Part shown: piece after piece, positions 21,168-33,907 of the stretch
How the letters are laid out: each line of letters starts with the position of its first letter
How positions within the stretch are numbered: position 1 is the first letter of the stretch
Assembly: GCA_031472005.1 (NCBI GenBank)
Contig: PZJY01000006.1
Span: 930,001 to 994,000 of the forward strand
DNA: 64,000 bases
From: Tetracladium setigerum
Taxonomy: Eukaryota > Ascomycota > Leotiomycetes > Helotiales
Direction: 5' to 3'
Program-made: the position numbers and the translations under genes
The notes under the pieces: model-generated
Databases searched by the model: none
The model's input: only the letters and a program-made list of their open reading frames with translations
Told to the model about the DNA's origin: nothing

Positions 21168-22817
21168 GTGTAAAATATGGGAATTGCATTAGCATTGCAA
21201 GGGCGTTCAGAAGGATATAATTTATTTAAGAATTGGGTGTGGTACTTAGTTGGCTATATTCCAATAAGTTCGTTTTACTCGAGCATTTCTGGGCTTTAGA
21301 CCTCGAAGAGGGCCCTGGTTTTGGATTGTGCTAACAACAAGGCGGCTTGTACGAATACAAGTGTGTTACATTTAATTCTGGAAAAGACCCTCTATTCTCA
21401 ATACTACTACATCATTCCGTCGAAATTCCTCTGGCATGGTCGAGTAGTGAGACTCTTCATCCTGACTGCAATGTCACTAAACTAAGCCAGTGGCTAGAGA
21501 AAGCATCAGGCGTTTTTCTTACAAATGGCCTGTTTCATTGTCAAGCCTGGAATCATCTTCTCTCCTGCTACAATGTAACTTGAAGTAGCGCAATTCCTGT
21601 TTTCGTCAAACAGTTGCGATGAACCTTAATTTGCTGTCGATGCTTGAGAGATGATGCAATCGCTTTCGGTTGGGTTTGTTCCTTCTTCAGCTTGTTGGGT
21701 ACATTTCTTAAGGTTGCATTAAACCGTCTCTCAGTCAACGATTGAGATTGAATTGAGTTGACTAACTCTCTAAGCTACTTCTATAATTCGAACATTCGTT
21801 TGCACTGTTTTTAATAATGCCAAATCAAATTCCAAGTGTCGTGGTTCAAGTCAACCGCTACTTTGTGAGGTTTGCCAAGCTGTATGTATTTACCCACTAT
21901 CAAACGCTTAAGTTACATCAAAACAAACATAGATATCATCTTTACTGTAGCTGATCACGCATGCCCAATCGCTGATCAGATTTACAGCGAAACTCAGAGT
22001 GTTGGGAAACGAAGTATTCCAAATATACCAAACTCGACACACCTATCATGCTTCCTCAAGTGAATTTGTCTATCTGCACCACACTGCGCAAAGAGAGAGC
22101 ACCAGCTCACAATCTCTGGTTACTTTCATGAACGAGAACGGAGAATGGTCTGGAAAGAGACCGGGCAAGTATGCTTTCTCCTTACACTACCTACAGGACA
22201 GAGAGAGAGAGATAGGGGGGAGTTTGCATCAATCATCTTGAAGATGTTGTTTTTGTGTTCAACGTTCAGATGAAAGCAGACATCAGAGAAAACTAAACAT
22301 GTTTGCTCATCAGCACGCTTGACAGAACCACGCGACTGCGTCACATTTCAAGCGTCAGTCAGAAGCCTATTTCATCTAAAGTATTATATAACCCTGAGCT
22401 TCTCACTTCCTGAGCAGAAGTATTGAGCTTCCTAAGCTTGTTGACCTTCTTTCGTGTCTTCATCTCTCGGCGGCATATTCACTCTACGCCATTCACTAAT
22501 AATACGAATCTTGTCAGCGGTGAATCGCATCAGTGACTGGAATATATAGCTCATTAGCGTGTCTTTAGCGTCTTGTCATTTCTATAAATTTGCAATCTAA
22601 GCTTTTCCAATGTCAGTCTATAAAAATCTTCAAATCTTCGACCACACCTCCACCACCTCCACCAAACCTGCACCACATTTCAAGCACAATACAAACACAC
22701 TTCAAGTACACTTCTATAGTGCTGCAATCTCACCTCATCCACACTTTCATTGACATTTCAACCACACTGAGTTCTTCGACACAAATAAAAACTTCCTCAA
22801 CAATCTTCTAAGCAAAA
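21168..22817. other. Intergenic, no gene seen
   Basis: About 1.65 kb with only short open frames. The C/T-rich stretch just before 22818 is typical of a fungal leader. Confidence 0.5.
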
Positions 22818-23478
22818 ATGTCAAGAGCAGAAGAAATGGCAAACAGACAACTTGCCGAAAGACACATGGAAGCCATCAAGGGCCCAAAATCCTTTTTTGT
22901 CCTCCCAGAGAAGGTCTACAAACAAATCTTTGACAATCTCCCCAAGATTGACCAGATTTGTCTCAGTTTGGTGAAGTAGGTTACACTGTCACTATCCTAC
23001 TTCAACGCTACTTTGTGCATATCTAACATCGACAAGCAAATCCATGTACAACCTTTTCCCACCAAACGCTTGTACTCTCGACACAGGCTCGCCATACTCC
23101 ACACTCCCTGCACCGCAGTCCATGACCCGGGGCTGCAGGCATTGTCTTCCAGTGCTTTTCTACCCTGCTCATGTAAGTCACCCTCCTTCCAACCACCACC
23201 CATCCATCGCACATTCATTAATCCCATATCAACAGTGCGAGCTCCACTTTCACCTACGCTCCTGGATACCAAAAGACATGACAATGTGTCATGGCCCATG
23301 CTCAAAGTCCACCCATCAAAACCCACGGGATCGAGCATATTGCAACACATGCGATATCTCGTACAGAAGGAGGTTTGAACGGGGCAGGCAGCATTTGGAT
23401 GTCTGGAGGCCGGGTGAGAAGCAGGAGAAGTTGAGGAGGTGGTATAATGAAAGCATGTACAATGGGACCAGGTCTTGA
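22818..23478 (+). CDS. F-box protein, short
   Basis: Predicted 178-aa protein from exons 22818-22975, 23037-23172 and 23236-23478. An F-box-like helix pair near the N terminus (FFVLPEKVYKQIFDNLPKID, then QICLSLVNKSMY across intron 1) would bind Skp1 of an SCF ubiquitin ligase. The C-terminal half carries Cys/His pairs (CRHC, PAHCELHFH, MCHGPC, YCNTC) that could hold zinc, and the chain ends in a charged helix. Intron 1 has a GTAGGT donor and CTAAC branch; intron 2 starts GTAAGT. Intron 2 is 63 nt with no in-frame stop, so retention would add 21 residues, but the spliced HCELHFHLRSW reads more like related fungal F-box proteins. The substrate is unknown. Exon 1 was too short to appear as a long open frame. 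Confidence 0.65.
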
Positions 23479-24146
23479 GACGGGGTTTATGGTTGTATGC
23501 TTTTGGAGAATATTAAGGGAAGCTATTTGGTGTTGTGAGAGATGGAGCTGTGGATTTGGTTACACTTTTCTGGCTGGGTTTTTTGGGGGTGTCAACACAA
23601 CTTGGGACAGAGAATTTGGCTTTTTTTTGCGACGAGATCCCTTAACTGTTTGATAGATACACACATTAGGTAAGAGACGAGCGGCATAGCCTCTCTCTTA
23701 GAAATAGATACAAGGCAATCCATTTTACTTGGTCCACTAGTACTCATCAGCATGGGTAGTATTATGGACGAGAGGGTTCTACACAGGCATTAATTTCCTT
23801 CTGCTGCTCATGTTTGAAGCTCGAGGTTAAGAGGTTGTAAATCAAACTCCACGGTTTGGCAAGTGCGTTGTAATGCCCACTCGTTTAGGCTTTTGAATGT
23901 GTACGCTTAACAATAGGGAAAAGTAGGACTTATTGGACTTGGTGCGTAATAATAGAAATTTTTCGCCTTAATTCGATTGAGACGTAAGACCATACTTCAC
24001 TCGAAGCAAAGTGCAAAGAATCGATAGGATCGTTTATGCAGCACTACTTCGGGAATTGGCGAGAATTCGAGGGAACAGTTGCAAATTTCGTCTCCCGGAG
24101 GTTCGGTGTAACTTAAAGACTAGAATTTGTTGCTAATCCTACCAGT
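23479..24146. other. Convergent 3' spacer
   Basis: Between the convergent F-box and GET2-like genes. Nothing coding is seen. Confidence 0.5.
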
Positions 24147-25175
24147 CTAAACCACGTTGCCGTTTCGCAACCAAACGCAGACACCAAGAACAAAGACGCA
24201 TGCAAAAGCATCACCAGTAACAGTCGTCCAAATCCTCGAGTACCTCGCGGCGAGCTCTACATATCCCTTCCATGGCTGCGGCAAAAACCCGATAACCGTC
24301 CCCAGCATGCCAGCATGTTGCGTCTTTCCCTTCTCAACCATAAACCTGCTCGTCTGCAGAACCACTTCCGCAGTAGCAAAGATCCAGAAGAAATGTATGC
24401 TCGAAGCACTTAATCCTGCCTCTTCACCAGCAATATTATAGTTGAAGCCACTTCGATCCCGCTCAAGTTTTGTGCCGGTGAATGTAGTTGTGAAAGCAAT
24501 GTATAGACCGAGCGATAGAGCGAACAGAGCGTGCACGATTCGCCATAAATATGCGTATGGATCGCCAGTCGCCTCTACTGCTTGTCCTGGCATGCCCGGG
24601 AAAGTAGGCATGCCGCCTGGCCCTTCACCTGAGGCGCCACCCATCATCTGCTGTAAAATCTTCATCATTGGATCTTCTGCTCCCGGTGCGCCATCCATTC
24701 CTGGTGGTCCACCCATACCTGGAAAGCCTGCAAATGGGTTTGCGAATGGGTTTGCGCCTGGTGGAGGGGTACCTGCCGCCGCGGGGTCAAAACCGAGCAT
24801 CATTTGGCGGAGCGCATCTTCGTTGATTCCTTGTGGGGGTTGTTGGGAGGCGTTACTTGGTATGCGGGAGGTTGTGGGTGGTGCGTAGTAGTGTTCTGAG
24901 ATGTCGACTTCGTCAGGATCGGCATGTATAGAGGGTTGTGGTGGTGCGTCTAGGGAATAATCATACGTTATTATCAAATGTTTATCTTATGAGTATTCAT
25001 GGGCAAGCTTACCTCTCTTGATTCCTCCTCCTAATCCAGTGATCTTGTCCAGTCTTGCAGATCCTCCTGCTCTGATTTTGGCCTCACGGCGTTCTTTGCG
25101 AATTCTGGCTTGATCGGCTGCTTTCGAAGTAGGTGTGCTGGCCCCTGAATCAACCGGGGGAGATGTGTCTGCCAT
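24147..25175 (-). CDS. GET2: GET complex receptor subunit Get2-like
   Basis: ER membrane receptor subunit for tail-anchored protein insertion, working with Get1 and the Get3 ATPase. Exons 25013-25175 and 24147-24949 give 321 aa. The cytosolic N terminus carries the basic Get3-binding motif RKERREAKI followed by GGSARLDKITGL, as in Get2/CAML-type proteins. A Gly/Pro/Met-rich linker (PFAGFPGMGGPPGM) follows. Three hydrophobic segments come near the C terminus: YLWRIVHALFALSLGLYIAF, IHFFWIFATAEVVLQ and AFACVFVLGVCVWL. The intron is 63 nt (GTAAGC...CTAG). Annotation rests on motif order and topology rather than strong overall identity, since this family diverges fast. Confidence 0.82.
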
Positions 25176-26420
25176 ATCTACCGGAGACTTGGGGGAACTT
25201 CCCAGGTGCAGCTTTCAGAGATTGTGGGTTGTGGTTGTGGTTGTGGTCCTTGATTATGACGGGGGGTTGGATTCAAATAATAATGTTGGAGAAGTTCAAG
25301 CGCACGTCAGGTCTGGCACTAGCGAGACCCCGCTGGCATTGACACCTGACATTTGGCCACGCCTGAAACTCACTTCCTAGAAAAGTCAAATTGAAAATTG
25401 GAAAGTAGGTATGTTTGAGAGTCACATTTCATTCAGCAAAAGGCTCCGATATGTGTGTTTTGGTCCCCCAGAAGAAATCTGAAGCAATTGTGTTGTGTGC
25501 ACAGACCAACATCTCACACCACATCGTCAATCTTTGCATCAGTCAGGACAAACAAACAAACAAACAAGCAACACAACTCTCTGTAAAGACGCTACTCTCC
25601 CACCAACGCATATCTCCAAGAATATGAAGCCTTTTACTCATTCAATCCTCTTTATCCAATCATACCTGCGGCATTCTTTAGAGGTTCCGCGATTGTGTTG
25701 TTCATTTCGTTTATTGGCTTCGAAATATTACTCCGACGCTGACGTTGTCATCTTTTGAGGGTTTGAGAGTGACGTTGTACGTACAGACGAGTTCCAATAA
25801 TGTCAGCATCTACGAAAGACGAGTACGTCTGCAGTAGAGGGAATTCTCCGTGTATTGCTCTATGAATAGGATTTTCTGCATTGCTCTCATGGTCTTGCAT
25901 GCAGGTCTAATGATGTCGGGTATTTCTCAGCCGTAACGCGTCTACTTTTCACGGGGTACTGGTTCTTGGACGGATTTGTGTTTGAAACTCACCGTGAGGC
26001 TGATGTGCCACGCTCTTATTGCATTTCTGTCTGACAAGAGCCTCCTGTAGGCTGAAGCATTAAAGATCAATTTTGATAAACATTGGCTGGGTCTGTCAGA
26101 CTGCCTCCCTCAGACTTGGCGCCAAGCGGCACCTTTCGTCCCAAGTGACGCCGACTTTCCGTCTCTTGCGTGTTCACGCAATACAGTGTGTTTTTTAATA
26201 CCGATTGTTGACATGGCATAGCCTGCTTATTATGATATAAGTTTACTTGGAATTCTTTCATATCTTTCTTTTGTCCATCAACCCAAAAACTCTCACATCT
26301 CAGCACATTTCACCTTGATCTTTCTTTCGCTTAGCCTTTCGGTTATTCCTATTTACACCCTTTCCACAACCAATAAATCCGTCGATTCGACCATAACATT
26401 TCAGCCACGACTCTCTCAAC
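25176..26420. other. Divergent intergenic region
   Basis: About 1.2 kb of promoter DNA between the GET2-like and RTA1 genes. Only short open frames, none with a domain. Confidence 0.5.
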
Positions 26421-27491
26421 ATGTCAAACAAAACCTACAGCACTGGCAAAGGCAGCGGAGTTGGAAACCAGACTCTGATCGAGTTTCCAGAGTTATGCAC
26501 GGTAGAAACATGCGAAATGAACCTGGCTAGTTTCCTCTATATCCCAACACTTGCAGGAAACGCAGCTGTGACGGCCATCTTCGCACTTTGCCTTATCGGA
26601 CAGCTTGTCTTTGGAGTAAAGTACAAGACTTGGGGATATGGAATTGCAATGGTATCGGGCCTCACTCTCGAGCTCATTGCTTATGCTGCTCGGATCAAGA
26701 TACACATGGAACCTTTCAACGGTGACCATTTTCTCATGTATCTAGTCACTTGCACAATTGGCCCAGCTTTCTTTACCGCTGCAGTAAGTTACTCTGTTTT
26801 CTATCTTGGTCACATCAGTTGCTAACAAATTGACCAGATCTACTTGTGCCTGGCACGCATCGTTAACGCCTATGGCACCCATTTGTCCTACTTCAAGCCT
26901 CGAACATACACTCTCGTCTTCTGCACAATCGACTTCATATGCTTGATGCTTCAAGCAGTTGGCGGCGCGCTTGCCTCATCAGCCGACACTGAGTCACAGA
27001 CCGAGATGGGCCGTTGGATCATGATCGCTGGTTTGCTATTTCAAGTCGTTGGTCTCTCGCTCTTCCTCTTCGTAGGCGGTTTGTTCGCCATTTCGGTATT
27101 CCGCTCCAAGGGCAACAGAAACCCAAAATATTACTCCATCACGACCTCTTTCCTCTTTAAAGCTTTCCTCGGAAGCATTTTTCTCGCAACTATAACAATC
27201 ATGATCCGTTCTATCTATCGATGTGTTGAACTTTGGGGAGGATTCGACGGCGAGCTGTTTGCTGATCATGAGGTCACCTTTATGATTCTAGAGCCGACTA
27301 TGATCATTATCGCTTGTCTATTGCTCACAGTTTTCTATCCCACCTGGTGCTTCCAGGGTTCTTGGAATGACGCCAACTTCAACTTCCGATCCAAGAAGGG
27401 AGATCCTCTCAAGAGCAGAGATAGCACGGACACTGAGGCGCAGATGACAGAAGGCTTTCAGATGAAAACGGTCGGGGGAACTAGAAACTGA
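26421..27491 (+). CDS. RTA1-family lipid-translocating exporter-like protein
   Basis: Multi-pass plasma-membrane protein of the fungal RTA1/RTM1 family (338 aa), whose members are linked to sterol or sphingolipid stress and toxin resistance. Exons are 26421-26783 and 26838-27491. About seven hydrophobic helices are visible, the first around FLYIPTLAGNAAVTAIFALC. Family signatures are GYGIAMVSGLTLELIAYAAR, the GPAFFTAA-IYLCLARIV junction across the intron, FCTIDFICLMLQAVGG, RSIYRCVELWGGFDG and EPTMIIIACLLLTVFYP. The short N terminus is extracellular with an NQTL glycosylation site; the C-terminal tail is Ser/Thr-rich and cytosolic. The intron begins GTAAGT and has a GCTAAC branch. Confidence 0.92.
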
Positions 27492-29285
27492 AGGACAGTG
27501 GGGCAAGGTGCGGAGGGGCCGGAGTGGAACTAGGAATTGTCGAGGAGTATTTGTGGGCACCAAATCATGGCAGAGTGGCATGATCACAGTTGAGGCGTAT
27601 CTCTTCTGTCTTTTTCTTTTGTCACAAACGTATTTCAAACATAGACCGGGGGCATAATTGGGGTGGGCAATGGGTTCTTCTAGACTAGATTTGTATAGCA
27701 CAGTACAGTACGGTTTGGCCTTTAGTAAGGAGGATTGGTATGAGGTGAAAAGTGGTGTACGCTTGGAAATCTAAAAATTGTTTGCAAACGAGTCTTGGTC
27801 TGAGATACTTCCGCTTGATATGTGTTTCTTAATTCTGATATTCATCATGGGATTGTGAGATTGCGGACTGATCCCGCAAACGTTTCTTCAAACCCCATAA
27901 AATCGACGATCACAAGTGCAAGCACTTCTCATGAAAAGTACGTATTATAAAATCTCACGGTTAGACTATATTAAACCAATCATCTCACTTCTTTCAAGCC
28001 CCGTTTTCTGGTCTCGTTCCCGCATCAAATCACGATCCCACCGTTTCCACAGGGACAACCCCTACGACAGCACTGACTTCGGAATCTTCGGAAAAGAGTA
28101 CCACAGATTCGGCTGCTTCATTCAGATTTTAGCAGCAACTTCATTCTCTCATTGACACTCTGCTGCTATAATAATGCTTGACTTGGGGCAGTGTTTCTCT
28201 TCATTTCGCGTATTGCAACCCACCTGTGGAGTACCACGTGGAGTGGTGAAGTCCCAGGATCCATCCCATCAACGCCACATATTCTGTATTTCCATGTGAA
28301 CAACCCATAGCCTTCTACTATATTGGGTTTGAAATTTATTATAGAAGATGCATAGGCTCATAGCGTACCCAAAGTACACAAGGGAGAAACGAACGAACGG
28401 GGCTTATAACCTGTTGACATATGAATACGAGGATTGATATTCGGATCAGTGCTCAAGACAGAGAAGACTTATAGAAAAACCCCCTTAGCAAATCAAGATC
28501 AAAAACTAATACTACGATAAGCTGAGATACGGAGTTTCAAAATATGTTTAAAATAGTGTTTAAAAGCGTATCGGCGTGTAGACATTATAACCTGACGATA
28601 TGGCGTTAGTAGACGACGGCATGAGTGGCCAACATTTCTTAAACTCTCAGCGAAACAACTTGTCAATCTTTTATTTGTTTCATCTGAATTCTGTGAACGC
28701 GAAATAGAAGAACAAGCTGTGAAGTTTATTACACTGTGCTCCGTATCAGAACTTGTTTTCCGCTGGGTAGGTATGCCAAGGATTTCCGTCCAATAACCCC
28801 CGCCCCCGCCATCCTGCAGGCTGGTTTCCTCTGCTCGGCGCTCGCTTCCAACTCCCGGAGCAGATCATCTTCAAATTATCAAGGGTCAGCAAATTTACAT
28901 TGCAACATCGTTTTGGATTATTATCACTTAAACCAGAGAGATTCATCAGATTGATATATTAACCTAGCTGCTTTTACAGTCATAATTCCAATTTTGAGGT
29001 TTTGTCATGAGGTTGTATTTTGGCTGGGAGGATTTCATCTTCCCGCCTCTGACATCATGTATTTCATTCCAAGATATTCGAAAAGCTTGGAAGATTCGCC
29101 AGCCAGACATTCAACTACTCCTTCCTTTCATCTGATCTGTCCCTTTTCCAATTAATCTTTCTTTTTGCCTCAGTTTCGTATTGATGAGATATCTCAATAT
29201 GCTTTTCAACCATTAAAGCTCTCCCTTTATCAATAGTCTCTCCACCTTCATCCTGCAAGCAGCGGCCGCACATCATCTTAGCATT
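27492..29285. other. Intergenic, no gene seen
   Basis: About 1.8 kb between two genes on the same strand. Short open frames near 27916-28155 and 28736-28954 have no domain and no splice partners. An eight-base TACGGAGT lies at 28528-28535. Confidence 0.45.
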
Positions 29286-32200
29286 ATGTCGACCTCTGAG
29301 CTCCCAAAGAGTCCTGCTGGACATTACTCCGGTCACAATCCAGTTCCTAATATCAAGAAGTTTGTGGAGAACTTGGACAAGGAGAAAAAGCAGCGAGATA
29401 AAGAGATTGAAGAGGAGGCTGCAGCAAAACGTGCCAGGGATGGCCCACTTGCTGGTAGTGATGTGAAAGACCATGTTGAAGACAAACCGAAAGGGGTTGC
29501 GAGGTCAAGAAAGAAGGTTACAGATCCCGTTACTGGTAGAGAGGTGGAGATTGAAGATGTGAACGCAAACTTCATGAAAGCCGTGAAGGATCCTCAGGTT
29601 CGTTCCAACAGTCGTAGATTTAACTTATCTGACTTTCAAATAGCTTTCCGTACCGAATGCAAATTTGGGAAAGAAGACTACAATCAAGACGGATGCTACT
29701 CAGTCTGGAGAAGATTACCGAAACACTCAGGATATCACAGCACCCCTGATCCTGTGGCACCTGGCAGTACTTCTGATGTTCCTATTCATGGCGAAAAGAC
29801 TAATATTCTCTTTCATCCGACGCCTTCGGTCAGCTACGAACCTATGTATGTTGCACTGGAAAAAAGAACGACAATCTTGACTGGCGCAGTCACAATCTCC
29901 ATTATTGTTTTGGGAAAGCTGTTTGGAGGAGCACTTTACGGATTAATCCCTCTGGCTCTTTGTGTTGGATCAGGGATATTCTTGTGGATGAAGGATTTAG
30001 TGACTAGAGGACGAGCCCACGAGTGGCAGAGCGAGAAAGAGCGCGGAGAACATGTAAGCTATTCGAGTAAAGATGAAAAACGGGTTCCTGACAGAAACAG
30101 GCGACTACAAACCTCATTCCCGAATCGGTGGAATGGATGAACACCTTCATTGGTGTCCTCTGGGGTCTCATTAATCCAGATATGTTCATTGGTAAGTTTA
30201 TTTTCCTCAGGTTATGTTGCAGTTCACTTCCAGCGACCTGGATCCCCAACTTGCGTACAGCTGGGGTATTGACATCTCTGTCTTCAATAGGAGTTGCAGA
30301 CACGCTAGAGGACGTAATGCAAGCATCTCTCCCCGGCGTGATCGAGAATGTGAGAGTAGCAGAAATCAATCAAGGCAGCAATCCATTTCGAATTCTGAGT
30401 TTACGGGCACTTCCAGACCAACATGTCAAGGAGTTGAAAGATGAAATCCACAAGGAAAATGCCAAAAATAAGGATCCCCAAGAACTCGCTGCCGATGAAG
30501 AGGGAGGGGATTATTATAACCTCGAATGTGCTTTTGCATATCATGCCTCGCCAACAGGAAAAGGTACTTCTGAAAAGGCTAAGAATATGCACATGCAATT
30601 GGTCTTCTATCTCGGTATCAAGGGTTTATTCGGAGTGTAAGTCCTCCCTCCATAAGGCGAAGTTCAGGCTCTTGCTGATAATTTATAGACCGCTTCCAAT
30701 TTTTGTAGAGTAAGCAGTGTCTTTCATTCCATATTTTGGAAGTAAACTAACATAATGTCCAGGCTCCAGGGTTTGGTCGGAACCGTGAGACTTCGCTTGC
30801 AAATGTCCCCAGAACCGCCTTTTTTAAAAGCCCTGACCTTTACACTCATGGGCTTACCAAAAGTTCAAGCTGGCTGTGTTCCCATGATTGAGGCAGGTGT
30901 CAATATCCTCAACTTGCCCTTGATATCCAATTTTGTAAACTACGCAATTGGTAAGTTCCATTTCACGCTGAAAATTACTGATTCACGCTGAATCAAAATT
31001 CAGGGGCCGCCGCAAGCATGTATGTTGCACCCAAGTCCATGACACTCGATATGGGAAAACTTTTACAGGGAGATGATGTACAGAAGGATGTAGATGCTCT
31101 TGGAATCCTTTGGATCCGGATCCACAAAGCTACTGGACTCAGCAAACAAGACCGACGAGGCAGTAAAGGTGGTGGCTCTGATCCATATATTACTGTTAGC
31201 TTTTCGGTATGTAGATATTCTACTCTTTTGTGCCCTAGAAGTCGATATATCTATTTCCCAGCTTTTTCCAAGCACTCAGCACTAATATTGTACAGAAATA
31301 TGGAAAGCCGATGTATTGTACTCGTGTCATACAGGATGATCTTAATCCGGTTTGGGAAGAAACATGTGCTTTATTGGTGACTCCTGAATTAATCAAAGCA
31401 GACGAGCAACTCTCCATGGAGCTAGTGAGTCATATTTTCCGTTTACAAGGCTCAATTGATTGACAACTATACTAGTGGGATTCCGATCGAACAACGGCCG
31501 ATGATGTTGTTGGAAAAGTTGAGCTCTCAATGCAGAAGTTGATTCAACACCCGGGGAAAATGTATCCTCAAAGTTCTAAACTGCGTGGCGTGGATGCAAA
31601 CAGTGACATGCCCGGCAACTTACACTGGGAAGTTGGTTATTTCTCAAAGCCACAATTCCGCCCAGCATTACGTACTTCTGGCAAAGATATCAACCTTCCT
31701 GCCTCCCTTCAAAATAAAAAGGAGCTACAAGACGATAAAGGTACCCTCGAGACGGCCTCTGAAGACGCGGTTGCGCATACGCCTCCGGACCCATTATGGC
31801 CAAGTGGAGTAGTTTCTGTTGTTGTTCACCAAATAGTAAATCTTACTCTGCAGAACATCCATGGAAGTAACGGCAAGCGTAAGGGAAGAGAATACGAACC
31901 CGCCCAGCCCAGCGGAGAAAACACCGAAGAAGAGGGCAAGAAGCTACCAAGCAGTTATTGCACGATTCTCCTCAATGATGAATTGGTAATTGTGCAATTA
32001 AGATCCAGTAGAAGTATCAACAGCTAAGTCATCATAGGTATATCGTACTCGAACAAAAGTTGTTAGTAGCAAACCTATCTTCAACGCTGGCACTGAACGG
32101 TTCATGCGAGATTGGCGATCTGGTATTGTTACGATCACTGTCCGAGATCAGCGCATGAGACAGCATGATCCAATTCTGGGTCTCGTACCCCTCAAACTCT

Positions 32201-33534
32201 CAGAAATTCTCCAGACAAGCTCTCAAGTCACTCGATGGTACCCACTCGATGGCGGGGTTGGCTTCGGTAGGATTCGAATTTCTGTTTTATTCAGAAGTGT
32301 TGAGACTCGACTACCACCACAGCAACTCGGTTGGGATGTGGGAACCTTTGAATTCATGTCCGACAAGATCCTCGCCATTGGGTACCATTCGACTGCCAAG
32401 ATTAAAATGAGAACCGGTGGAAGCTCTGGTAAGATTGGACGAGTACAATGTAAGAAGACAGAAGAGGGTGACGGGGTTTACTGGGATATCGCAAAGCAAG
32501 ATGGAAAGAACAATGTCCGACTTCCTGTCAAGTACCGCTACAGATCACCAATTGTCTTCGAATTTCATACATCTGGTATGGGAAAACGAAGTGCGGAGGC
32601 ATATGCTGTTGTCTGGCTACACCATCTTCAAGACAACAGAGAGGAAAACATCAGTATTCCGATCTGGAAGACTGACAATGGAATGAGATTGACACAGAAC
32701 TACATCACAGAGCAGAACTTCAAGGACATCCCCGACATCAAAATCGAGGAAATCGGTCGTCTGCAATTCAGAGGTCGCTTCAAGGCTGGTATGGATCACG
32801 ACCATGATGCGTTTGTCACCGATAACAATTCTCGGGAAACCCAAGAGACGTGGGAAGCCTGTCACTCGGAGGGAGTTCGTGAAGATATCGTTACGAAGGA
32901 TCTTCCTGCTTCGGTTCAAAAGTTACATGACAAGTCACTTACTGATGGTCGTGATGTGTTGTCCCAAACTGACGAGAAGGAGAAGACGAAGTGGCTTTCA
33001 AAGGATGGCACAGACTGGAGTGGCGCTTTTGGGGAGGATCCATCTCAGTATGAAATCAATTTCAGCATTGGATACAGCAGTGAAACTGACTTTTATAGAC
33101 TTACGCCGAAATTGAGAGAAAACGGATACACCACCGGCCGTCACAGCGACGACGAAGATGACGAAAAGAGCGACTATGGTGACGATGATGAAAATGGAAA
33201 TGACTCCTCTACTTCTTCATCCAGTGATCTCGGAATCCACGACGCAACGAATGACGAAGAATTCAACGAAAGCAATGGTCTGAAAGAAGGCGATCCAAAT
33301 TCGAACACAACCGCAAGCACCGGGGTAACAGCAAACTCCAATAACTCGCTCAATGGGAGTCAAAGTAAAGACGAGAAGAAAGCCACTCTTCATCGTAAGC
33401 AGAGAGGTCTGATGCAATGGAAGCCAATGAGAAATATGGCGTTTGCAAAGAATGAGACTAAATTCGCGATTCGAAGGACGATGAACAAGGGGAGTTTGAA
33501 GGGGAGACAGCCGGATGTTGAGACAGAGGCTTGA
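29286..33534 (+). pseudogene. SMP/C2-domain membrane protein (Mug190-like), one-base frameshift
   Basis: Large membrane-anchored lipid-transfer-type protein resembling S. pombe Mug190 and tricalbins, expected at membrane contact sites. Ten exons: 29286-29597, 29644-30053, 30101-30191, 30291-30636, 30689-30709 (21 nt), 30763-30950, 31004-31206, 31296-31424, 31476-31985, 32038-33534. Order: charged N terminus; a hydrophobic hairpin (TILTGAVTISIIVLGKLFGG then LYGLIPLALCVGSGIFLW); an SMP-like region over exons 3-6 (VADTLEDVMQASLPGVIENV, FYLGIKGLFG, LPIFVE); a first C2 domain over exons 7-9 (LWIRIHKATGLSKQD, GSDPYITVSFS, LNPVWEE); a second C2-like domain over exons 9-10; and an acidic Ser-rich tail. 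In exon 2, ANLGKKTTIKT...DITAP and PDPVAPGSTSD lie in different frames, joined only by one extra base in the CCCC near 29744-29747. Likely a sequencing error in a working gene. Confidence 0.8.
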
Positions 33535-33907
33535 GTTTTTTCGAGGTGTATTTTCTATCATAGTGTGGGGAAGGCAAAAACAAAAATCAAGAAAGGATGG
33601 AAATGAGGTTTAACGATTATGACTGTACGAAATATACGATGGTTTGAAGTCTTGAGTAGTCTCCTTTTGAAAATATTATTTAAGCAATACATGTCTGTCT
33701 TATGCAAAATCGCAATATTCTGTAACTGTTATTTAAATGGGGCTCACAACCTCCTGACAGCAATGGAATTTGTCCAAAAGTCGTATGTATTTGTGGCAAC
33801 CAGTCCAACCCCGCCAACGACATATGTGCAAGCGTTGTTCGGTTCAAAAGTATATACATAAAATCTCTCCATTCGAGCGCTGCTCTTCTCCTCTTCTTCA
33901 TTCAAAC
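33535..33907. other. Convergent 3' spacer
   Basis: A 373-bp gap between the convergent SMP/C2 and arabinanase genes. Nothing coding is seen. Confidence 0.6.

Noticed and set aside
29644..30053. A short intron as the explanation for the frame break in the SMP/C2 gene
   Set aside because: The conserved residues ITAP and PDPV are contiguous in related proteins, no GT/AG pair fits, and the break sits in a C run like the five others.
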